Shown here: piece after piece, positions 57,309 to 64,000 of the stretch
Position numbering within the stretch: the first letter of the stretch is position 1
How the letters are laid out: every line of letters starts with the position of its first letter
From: Clostridium algifaecis
GTDB taxonomy: Bacteria > Bacillota > Clostridia > Clostridiales > Clostridiaceae
Length of the DNA stretch: 64,000 bases
Direction: 5' to 3'
Assembly: GCF_017874415.1 (NCBI RefSeq)
Contig: NZ_JAGGLM010000001.1
Location: forward strand, 124,001 to 188,000
Notes under the pieces: generated by a model
What the model was told of the DNA's origin: nothing
What the model saw: only the letters and a program-made list of their open reading frames with translations
The model's database searches: none
Translations under genes and position numbers: made by a program

Positions 57309-58424
57309 ATGAAGCTGCTGAAGATAGTTCCTGAGATCTACAAATTTGATAATACAAAGGAATTTGTAGATTTTTTTAATATAGGAAAAGGTGACCTTAT
57401 ATTGACTAACAAATTTTTATATGAGCCCTTTCTGAAAAAATATGAGAAGGGAGCATATGTTGTATTTCAGGAGGAGTATGGTGCGGGAGAACCGTCGGAT
57501 GAGATGATAAACAGCATAATCAAGGATATAGGAAATGCAAAATATAAAAGGGTAGTTGCACTTGGAGGAGGTACTGTCATAGATATAGCAAAGCTGCTGA
57601 GACTCAAGTACACAAAGGATTCATTGGATTTGTTTGATGGAAAAGTTCCTCTGATAAAAAATAAAAAATTAATTATAGTTCCTACAACTTGTGGAACTGG
57701 ATCAGAAGTTACTAATGTGTCTGTTGCCGAGCTCAAATCAAAACATACAAAGAAAGGAATTGCGGGGGATCAGCTATATGCAGATTATGCAGTACTGATA
57801 CCTGAAGTTGTAAAAGGCTTGCCTTATAAGTTTTTTGTAACAAGTTCCGTAGATGCTCTTATTCATGCATCTGAGTCATATTTGTCTCCAAAAGCAACAC
57901 CTTATACTGAGATGTTCAGTATAAAAGCTATAAAATTGATATTGAATGGATATGTTGATATATTAAAAAATGGTCAAGATTATAGAACTGAGATAATTGA
58001 TGATTTTGTTCTTGGAAGTAACTATGCTGGTATCGCATTTGGAAATGCCGGATGTGCAGCTGTTCATGCACTTTCCTATCCAATAGGAGGAAATTATCAT
58101 GTCCCTCATGGAGAAGCTAACTATCTTTTCTTTACGGAAATATTCAAAACTTATGTTAAGAAGAATCCACAAGGTAAGATAAAAAATTTAAATAATCTGC
58201 TATCTGGTATACTGCATTGTGATCAAAACAGTGTATATGAGAATCTTACAAAAGTTCTAGACAAACTGCTGCCAAGGAAACCTCTTAGAGAATATGGAAT
58301 GAAAGAAGAAGAAATCCAGATATTTACTGATGAAGTCATAAAAGGGCAGCAGAGGCTTCTTGTAAATAGTTATGAACCTTTTTCGAGACAGGATATAATA
58401 AATACTTATAAAAAATTGTATTGA
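57309..58424 (+). CDS. Iron-containing alcohol dehydrogenase, 4-hydroxybutyrate dehydrogenase-like
   Basis: The 371 residues, starting MKLLKIVPEIYKFD, match C. kluyveri 4-hydroxybutyrate dehydrogenase closely in my memory of that sequence, including length. The dinucleotide motif is GGGTV (86-90) and PTTCGTGSEVT (125-135). Iron ligands are D182, H186, H253 and H267. The known enzyme reduces succinate semialdehyde. It lies inside the inositol operon, 11 bases after a dehydrogenase gene, so a semialdehyde from inositol is the likely substrate (see findings). Confidence 0.85.
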   Translation: MKLLKIVPEIYKFDNTKEFVDFFNIGKGDLILTNKFLYEPFLKKYEKGAYVVFQEEYGAGEPSDEMINSIIKDIGNAKYKRVVALGGGTVIDIAKLLRLKYTKDSLDLFDGKVPLIKNKKLIIVPTTCGTGSEVTNVSVAELKSKHTKKGIAGDQLYADYAVLIPEVVKGLPYKFFVTSSVDALIHASESYLSPKATPYTEMFSIKAIKLILNGYVDILKNGQDYRTEIIDDFVLGSNYAGIAFGNAGCAAVHALSYPIGGNYHVPHGEANYLFFTEIFKTYVKKNPQGKIKNLNNLLSGILHCDQNSVYENLTKVLDKLLPRKPLREYGMKEEEIQIFTDEVIKGQQRLLVNSYEPFSRQDIINTYKKLY

Positions 58425-58435
58425 GGTGATATAAA

Positions 58436-59449
58436 ATGTTAAAAGTTGGGATTGTTGGTGTAGGCAGAATAGGCAGAGTACATGGCGAAAGTATATCAAA
58501 ATATGTAAACAAAGCAGAAATTAAAGCAATAGCTGATCCATTCTTAAATGAAGATCAAAAAAAATGGGCTAAAGAAAAAGGAATACCATATGTATATACT
58601 GACTACAAAAAAATATTAGAAGATTCAGAAATTGATGCTGTTTTAATATGTTCTTCAACAGATACTCATTCAAAAATTTCAATAGAAGCTATAAAAGCTC
58701 ATAAGCATGTATTTTGTGAAAAGCCAATAGATCATGATATTTCTAAAATAAAGGAAGTTATAGAAACACTTAAGGAGAATCCTGGAGTTAAATATCAAGT
58801 TGGATTTAACAGACGATATGATCACAATTTTAAAGCAGTTAAACAAGCAGTATTGGATGGAAAAGTAGGCAAGCCTCAGATACTTAAAATAACTTCAAGA
58901 GATCCTGAACCACCATCAATTGATTATGTTAAAGTATCCGGTGGAATATTCCTTGATATGACAATACATGATTTTGATATGGTTAGATATCTTATGGACA
59001 GTGAAGTTGTTGAAGTTTATGCTGCAGGAAATGTTTTAGTTGACAAAGCAATAGGAGAAGCTGGAGATATTGATACAGCTATTATAACTATGAAATTTGA
59101 AAATGGTGCTATGGGAGTTATAGATAACTCAAGAAAATCAGTTTATGGATATGATCAGAGAGCAGAAGTTTTTGGAACAAAAGGACAAGTTGTTATATCA
59201 AATGATTCAGTATCATCAGCAGTTATATCAACAGAAAATGGTGTTACAGGTGAAAAACCAATGTTTTTCTTCCTTGAGAGATATATGCAGGCTTATGCAG
59301 AAGAAATAACAGAATTTGTTGATGCAATTGTAAATAATAAAGAAACTCCAGTAAATGCAGATGATGGATTAAAGGCAGTAATTATAGGACTTGCAGCTAA
59401 AAAATCCTTGAAGGAGAACAGACCTGTTAAGATATCTGAAATTTTATAA
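58436..59449 (+). CDS. iolG: Inositol 2-dehydrogenase
   Basis: IolG oxidises myo-inositol to scyllo-inosose with NAD. The 337-residue protein starts LKVGIVGVGRIGRVHGE, has VFCEKPIDHD and the substrate motif GGIFLDMTIHDFDMVRYLM, with a lysine, aspartate and histidine of the catalytic set. It is the best match to classical IolG of the three. It follows the iron ADH after 11 bases, with GAGGTGAT as ribosome site. Confidence 0.92.
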   Translation: MLKVGIVGVGRIGRVHGESISKYVNKAEIKAIADPFLNEDQKKWAKEKGIPYVYTDYKKILEDSEIDAVLICSSTDTHSKISIEAIKAHKHVFCEKPIDHDISKIKEVIETLKENPGVKYQVGFNRRYDHNFKAVKQAVLDGKVGKPQILKITSRDPEPPSIDYVKVSGGIFLDMTIHDFDMVRYLMDSEVVEVYAAGNVLVDKAIGEAGDIDTAIITMKFENGAMGVIDNSRKSVYGYDQRAEVFGTKGQVVISNDSVSSAVISTENGVTGEKPMFFFLERYMQAYAEEITEFVDAIVNNKETPVNADDGLKAVIIGLAAKKSLKENRPVKISEIL

Positions 59450-59472
59450 AAGTAGTAGGTATTATATAATCA

Positions 59473-59512
59473 ATATAACCTTTGTTTATTTTAAAATAAA
59501 TAAAGGTTATAT
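59473..59512. terminator. Near-perfect 19-bp hairpin between iolG and iolI
   Basis: Bases 59473-59491 pair with 59494-59512 with one G-U pair and a two-base loop. The region is extremely A/T-rich and there is no clear terminal T run. It could attenuate or stabilise the upstream mRNA. Confidence 0.55.
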
Positions 59513-59537
59513 TATCTTAAAAGGAGTTGAAGGTTAA

Positions 59538-60365
59538 ATGAAATTGGGATTTAATGAAGCAACATGTATGAAAAAATCTGATGTTGAAACAGACTTGAAA
59601 TTTTGTGAAAAGTATGGTTATGATTATATTGAACTTCGTCTTGATATGCTTAAAACATATCTTAAGCACAATACCATTGATGACTTAAAAAATTTTTTCA
59701 AAACAAGTCATTTAAAACCATTTGCATTAAATTCTATTGAAAATATTAATTTTTGCAGTAAAAAGCAGTGGAATGAACTTATTGATTTATTTGTTTTTGG
59801 ATGTAAAGTTGCTAGTCAGATTGGAAACCCTTACATGGTTGTAGTACCTACTGTAGGTAAGAATGTATCTGATAAGAACGAGCAGGAAGTTTTTATTGAT
59901 TCCATAAATGTACTTAATAAACTTGCGGATATTGCCAAGCCATATGGATTAAAATTAGCATTTGAACCAATTGGAAACAGACGCTGGGTTTGTAACAGCA
60001 TCCGTCAGGCATATGAGATTATAAGTACAATAAATAGAGGTGATGTTGGATTAGTAATAGATTGTATCAATTTCTATTTGAATGATAAATGTGCAGACAT
60101 TGAGTATCTTAGAAAAATTCCTCTAGATAAAATTTTTGTTTTTCACATTAATGACTGTGAAAATCTGCCTCTTGGGATTTTAGACCACTGTCACAGAAAT
60201 TTTCCGGGTGATGGCTGTATTCCTATAAAGGAAATTACAGATATATTGAAAGAGAAAGGATATGATAAAACTGCTTCTCTGGAATTATTTCGTCCTGAAT
60301 ATTGGAATATGGAACCTGAAGATGTAATACGCATTGGTGCAGAAAAAACCAGAGTATATCTATAA
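59538..60365 (+). CDS. iolI: Inosose isomerase
   Basis: IolI converts 2-keto-myo-inositol to 1-keto-D-chiro-inositol, linking isomers. The TIM barrel begins MKLGFNEATCMKKSDVETDL, as in B. subtilis IolI, and ends with SLELFRPEYW. Metal ligands by alignment are E143, D175, H203 and E249. The ATG follows AAAGGAGT. Length 275 aa is usual. Confidence 0.88.
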   Translation: MKLGFNEATCMKKSDVETDLKFCEKYGYDYIELRLDMLKTYLKHNTIDDLKNFFKTSHLKPFALNSIENINFCSKKQWNELIDLFVFGCKVASQIGNPYMVVVPTVGKNVSDKNEQEVFIDSINVLNKLADIAKPYGLKLAFEPIGNRRWVCNSIRQAYEIISTINRGDVGLVIDCINFYLNDKCADIEYLRKIPLDKIFVFHINDCENLPLGILDHCHRNFPGDGCIPIKEITDILKEKGYDKTASLELFRPEYWNMEPEDVIRIGAEKTRVYL

Positions 60366-60413
60366 AATATAGTGGAATTTATAAAATTGTATTTTGGAAG
60401 AAGGATATTAATA

Positions 60414-61580
60414 ATGATCAAGCAATTGAATGTAAAAATACAAAAAAATATTTTATTAATTGTAGTAGTAATGTTCTGGTTTTCGCAGTATGTGTACATG
60501 CCATATCAGACGCCATATTTGATTTCCATAGGTGTAACTACCAGCTTTGTTGGGGTAGTTGTTGGAGCTTATGGGTTGTCACAGATGCTGCTTCGTATGC
60601 CTGTAGGCATAATGGCAGATTTGAGAGGACGCCATAAATTGTTTATCATAATAGGTGTTAGTTCAAGCGGTCTTGCCTCCCTTTTTAGAATATTTATTCC
60701 AAATGGAACTGGATTTTTGCTTGGAAGTTTGTTTTCAGGATTAGCATCAGCTATGTGGATTTCGTTTATGGTTCTGTATTCAAATTATTTTAAAAAAGAT
60801 GAAATGCAAAAATCTATGGGTACTATTATTGCTGCTAATAATATGGGTATTCTTATAGGTTTTGTTTTGGGATCTTTGTTCTATGATAAATTTGGAATAA
60901 ACTTCTTATGTGTTTTAAGTCTTGTGACTGCACTGCCATCAACAATTTTGGCATTTTTTATAAAAGATCCTCCCGCTGATTTTGAACCATTACCTGTGAG
61001 GCAGCTTATTACCGTATATAAAGATAAAAGAGTTATAGGTTTCTCCTTACTTGCACTGATACAGCAGGGAATACTTATGTCTACGGCAATGTCCTTTACC
61101 AATCAAGTGGCTGAAAAGCTTGGAGCTTCTGGATTTCAAATTGGCATAAGTTCAATAGTATATATATCGGCGGCGGTAATCAGTTCCTATTTCTCAGCTT
61201 CTAAAATGGCTGTAAAGCAAGGAGCAAAGTTATGGATACCACTTGTACTTGCATGTATTTTTATATATTGCATTGTTGTTCCAAATGTAGATGCTATTGT
61301 GTATATATATTTGGCTCAAATTTTAATTGCTATGTCAACAGGAATTCTTTTTTCTTTTTGTACCAGTGAAGCAATGAAAAATGTGGAAAAGAGTAAAAAA
61401 TCTACAGCCATGGGTTATTTTCAGGCAATTTATGCAGTTGGCATGACTGTAATCCCAATTTTTACAGGAATGATTGCTGGCAGCTATAATATTGGTGCAG
61501 CTTATTATTTTATGGCAGCCATATCTGCTGTCGGATTTCTGTGTTCAGTTTATTTTTATAAATTCAAAATTAGAATATGA
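60414..61580 (+). CDS. MFS transporter
   Basis: The 388-residue protein has 12 membrane helices and the loop RMPVGIMADLRGRHKLF, typical of MFS. A frame from 60372 is longer but lacks a ribosome site; the ATG at 60414 follows GAAGAAGGA. Its position suggests import or export of an inositol isomer or a product such as a hydroxy acid. The substrate is not known. Confidence 0.85.
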   Translation: MIKQLNVKIQKNILLIVVVMFWFSQYVYMPYQTPYLISIGVTTSFVGVVVGAYGLSQMLLRMPVGIMADLRGRHKLFIIIGVSSSGLASLFRIFIPNGTGFLLGSLFSGLASAMWISFMVLYSNYFKKDEMQKSMGTIIAANNMGILIGFVLGSLFYDKFGINFLCVLSLVTALPSTILAFFIKDPPADFEPLPVRQLITVYKDKRVIGFSLLALIQQGILMSTAMSFTNQVAEKLGASGFQIGISSIVYISAAVISSYFSASKMAVKQGAKLWIPLVLACIFIYCIVVPNVDAIVYIYLAQILIAMSTGILFSFCTSEAMKNVEKSKKSTAMGYFQAIYAVGMTVIPIFTGMIAGSYNIGAAYYFMAAISAVGFLCSVYFYKFKIRI

Positions 61581-61625
61581 AAAGTATTCAATAAAAAATA
61601 ATAAATTATTGGGTGGGTGAAATAG

Positions 61626-62576
61626 ATGAAAATAGCAATTTTAACCAGTGGTGGAGATGCTCCAGGAATGAATGCTGCCATAAGATCAGTAGTAAAATGT
61701 GCAATTTACAATGGCATGGAAGTTTTTGGGGTAAAACATGGATATAAAGGTTTAATAGAACAGGAATTATTTAAATTGAATAGCTTGGATGTAGAAAATA
61801 TAGCAGAAATGGGAGGCACTATTTTAAAAACTGCCAGATGTATTGAGTTTACTAACGAGGAAGGGCGTAAAAAAGCTTTATCTACATTAGAAAAATTCGG
61901 TATAGATGGTGTGATTGTAATTGGAGGAGACGGATCATTTAAAGGTGCGAAAAAATTGTGTGATTTAGGAATCAGTACTGTTGGATTACCAGGAACTATA
62001 GATAATGATCTGAACTATACGGATTATTGTATAGGATTTGATACGACTTTGAACACAGTCCTTGGATGTATTAAAAATATAAAAGATACTGATAGTTCCC
62101 ATGAGAAAACTACTATTGTTGAAGTTATGGGAAGGTATTGTGGTGATTTGGCACTGTATTCGGCTCTGGCTGGAGGAGGAGAAATAATATCAACACCTGA
62201 AAATAAATTGAGCTTTGATGACATATGTGAAAAATTAGGTAAAAGCATTCAAAACGGCAAGAAAGACAACATCATAATAGTGACTGAGAGAATGTATGAC
62301 ATTGATGATCTCCAAAAATATATTGAGTGTAAACTTCACATTAATATAAGGAGTACAGTGCTGGGATTCATACAAAGAGGAGGAAATCCATCTGCTTTTG
62401 ATAGAGTACTGGCCTTTAAAATGGGTGTGAAAGCTGTGAAACTATTAATGAATGGATTCTCAAACAAAGCCGTTGGAATTAGAAATAACAAAATTATATA
62501 TGTAAATTTTGATGAAGTAAACAGTGAAAACAACAACAGACAAAAAGACTATGACTTATTGAATATGTTTTTTTAA
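61626..62576 (+). CDS. PfkA-family phosphofructokinase paralogue, candidate 5-dehydro-2-deoxygluconate kinase
   Basis: The 316-residue protein is complete PfkA type: GGDGS at 100-104 and PGTIDND at 122-128 (glycines typical of ATP rather than pyrophosphate use), catalytic D126, and MGRYCGDLAL. By alignment to E. coli PfkA, R71, D126, E221, R242 and R251 are kept, but two ligands of the fructose-6-phosphate 6-phosphate are changed: K161 for R162 and F248 for H249 (LGFIQRGG). The gene is in the inositol operon, 45 bases after the MFS gene. It is unlikely to be the glycolytic enzyme. Confidence 0.87.
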   Translation: MKIAILTSGGDAPGMNAAIRSVVKCAIYNGMEVFGVKHGYKGLIEQELFKLNSLDVENIAEMGGTILKTARCIEFTNEEGRKKALSTLEKFGIDGVIVIGGDGSFKGAKKLCDLGISTVGLPGTIDNDLNYTDYCIGFDTTLNTVLGCIKNIKDTDSSHEKTTIVEVMGRYCGDLALYSALAGGGEIISTPENKLSFDDICEKLGKSIQNGKKDNIIIVTERMYDIDDLQKYIECKLHINIRSTVLGFIQRGGNPSAFDRVLAFKMGVKAVKLLMNGFSNKAVGIRNNKIIYVNFDEVNSENNNRQKDYDLLNMFF

Positions 62577-62590
62577 GGAGTGTTTCAATT

Positions 62591-63985
62591 ATGATGGTAA
62601 GCAGTAAAAATAGAAATAACACTGCACTTGTAGTTTTTACACTTTCGCTTGCTACTCTTATGTCTTCTATTGATACAAATATTGTAAATATTGCACTTCC
62701 TGCAATAGAGAAATCATTAAATATAAGTTTTGCCAGTGTACAGTGGATAGCTTTGGGATATTTACTTGCAGTTACTTCATTGATAGTAAGCATAGGAAGA
62801 ATTGGAGATATATTTGGCAAAAGGTCTATATTTATCTGTGGAATTGCAATATTTACGGTAGCCTCTTTACTTTGTGGTGTAGCAGGGTCCATTTATATGC
62901 TCATATTGTTCAGAATACTTCAAGGTATAGGTGGAGCAGTACTTACTGCACTGTCCTTTGCTATTGTAGGTGATCTTGTTCCAAAAAACAAATTAGTTCA
63001 AAGCATGGGAATTCTAACGTCTATGCTTCCAATAGGGATTGCTCTAGGACCGGCAGTTGGTGGCATGCTTATAGGCTTAACTGGCTGGAGATTCATTTTC
63101 TTTTTTAATGTTCCCATAGGAATATTGGCATTTATTCTGACTTTAAGGTTTCCTGAAATCCCGATAACTGAGCATGTGGAAAAGTTTGACCTTGCAGGAG
63201 TATTTATATTGGCAGGTATACTTGTTTGCTATAATTTGGGTATAACTTTTGCAGAAGCTCAAGGTATGAGTTTCATGGTTGTATTGCTTATTGCTGCTGC
63301 GTTTTTTGGAACTGCCATATTTATATTTTATGAAGGAAAAATAAAATTTCCAATTGTAGAATTAGATATGTTTAAAAATCCTGTGTTTAGTGGAAGTCTT
63401 GCCATAGCTGTACTGCTTTATGCAGTAATTACTGGATCAACTCTTATATTTCCTTTTTATCTCCAGCAGGCAATGGGCTATTCTACATTCATGTCGGGAT
63501 TATTGATCGCTTCAGGGCCAATTGGATGTGCCATTTTTAGCCCTATTGCGGGAAGGGCTTCCAACTATTTTGGAGATCATAAAGTTATGATGTTTGGAAT
63601 AGCAGCCTTTACCTTTGGTGTTTTTATGATGTCCAAATTAAATACTTTTTCAAGTGCAGTTGCCTTTGCAATAACATTTTTCTTTTTTGATGGAAGTATT
63701 GCTTTCTTTCAGACTCCAAATAATGCATGTATAATATCTATGTCTAAACCTGAAAAAAGAGGATTGTCATCTGGACTTTTAAATTTGTCTCGAAGTATTG
63801 GACAGACAACCGGATCTTCATTGATAGGAGCAATATTTTATTTCTTTACAGGAACCAAATCTGCAGCAGAATTTAATCCAATAAATATTACTTTTGGGAT
63901 GAGCAATACGTGTTTGGTTTCAGCAGGTATAATGATTTGTGCGTTGATTATAGGATTCTTCACTATTTTAAATGTACACTCGTAA
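62591..63985 (+). CDS. MFS transporter of the DHA2 (EmrB/QacA) type
   Basis: The 464-residue protein has 14 predicted membrane helices with LMSSIDTNIVNIALPAIEKSL and RIGDIFGKRSIFI near the N-terminus, typical of drug:H+ antiporters of the DHA2 group. An alternative start codon is 3 bases downstream. It follows the kinase gene by 14 bases, so it may be part of the operon and export an acid or a toxic intermediate. The window ends 15 bases after its stop. Confidence 0.86.
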   Translation: MMVSSKNRNNTALVVFTLSLATLMSSIDTNIVNIALPAIEKSLNISFASVQWIALGYLLAVTSLIVSIGRIGDIFGKRSIFICGIAIFTVASLLCGVAGSIYMLILFRILQGIGGAVLTALSFAIVGDLVPKNKLVQSMGILTSMLPIGIALGPAVGGMLIGLTGWRFIFFFNVPIGILAFILTLRFPEIPITEHVEKFDLAGVFILAGILVCYNLGITFAEAQGMSFMVVLLIAAAFFGTAIFIFYEGKIKFPIVELDMFKNPVFSGSLAIAVLLYAVITGSTLIFPFYLQQAMGYSTFMSGLLIASGPIGCAIFSPIAGRASNYFGDHKVMMFGIAAFTFGVFMMSKLNTFSSAVAFAITFFFFDGSIAFFQTPNNACIISMSKPEKRGLSSGLLNLSRSIGQTTGSSLIGAIFYFFTGTKSAAEFNPINITFGMSNTCLVSAGIMICALIIGFFTILNVHS

Positions 63986-64000
63986 TATAATGCTTTTGTA

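Overview
The window is very AT-rich chromosomal DNA from a spore-forming Firmicute. The evidence is a complete spoIIIAA-AH operon, spoIVB-spo0A, spoIIM, clostridial gene order (pilus genes, pepP, efp, CD1247-type gene, spoIIIA, Asp23, nusB, xseAB, ispA, dxs, tlyA, nadK, argR, recN, spoIVB, spo0A), frequent TTG/GTG starts, strong GGAGG-type ribosome sites and mostly AGA arginine codons. A cluster I Clostridium is the best guess. A dehydrogenase at 57309 closely resembles the C. kluyveri 4-hydroxybutyrate dehydrogenase as I remember it, which points towards the C. kluyveri / C. ljungdahlii group; this is inference. I saw no rRNA, tRNA or CRISPR.

Region 1 (1-23.9 kb) is conserved core: the tail of a type IV pilus cluster, pepP, efp, the SpoIIIA mother-cell channel, house-keeping genes for tRNA/rRNA, DNA repair, isoprenoids and NAD, then spoIVB, spo0A, a Nudix hydrolase, spoIIM and a xerD-like gene. 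Two oddities stand out. The efp gene has its ribosome site separated from its start codon by an apparently folded ~180-nt RNA. The XerD-like protein has lost three of the six tyrosine-recombinase active-site residues.

Region 2 (23.9-46.5 kb) is accessory: a DUF2334 deacetylase-like protein, two chemoreceptors, a DMT exporter, a TetM-type GTPase, an IS256 remnant, two divergent LysR/redox-protein pairs, an ABC transporter followed by a two-component system broken by two frameshifts, a DUF134 regulator, aspartase, a REC-BTAD regulator, and a REC-CheX plus CheX pair.

Region 3 (46.5-64 kb) is an inositol catabolic locus under an AraC-type regulator: IolB, a split transketolase, a sugar transporter, IolD, IolE, three Gfo/Idh dehydrogenases, an iron alcohol dehydrogenase, IolI, two more MFS transporters and a phosphofructokinase paralogue. 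The usual IolC kinase, IolJ aldolase and IolA dehydrogenase are not in the window. The PFK paralogue keeps its catalytic residues but has changed two of the residues that hold the 6-phosphate of fructose-6-phosphate. I propose that it replaces IolC, phosphorylating 5-dehydro-2-deoxygluconate at the chemically equivalent hydroxyl, that the iron alcohol dehydrogenase reduces a semialdehyde product as an electron sink, and that the split transketolase may offer a second route analogous to the sulfo-transketolase pathway. These are hypotheses from sequence and chemistry, not shown facts.
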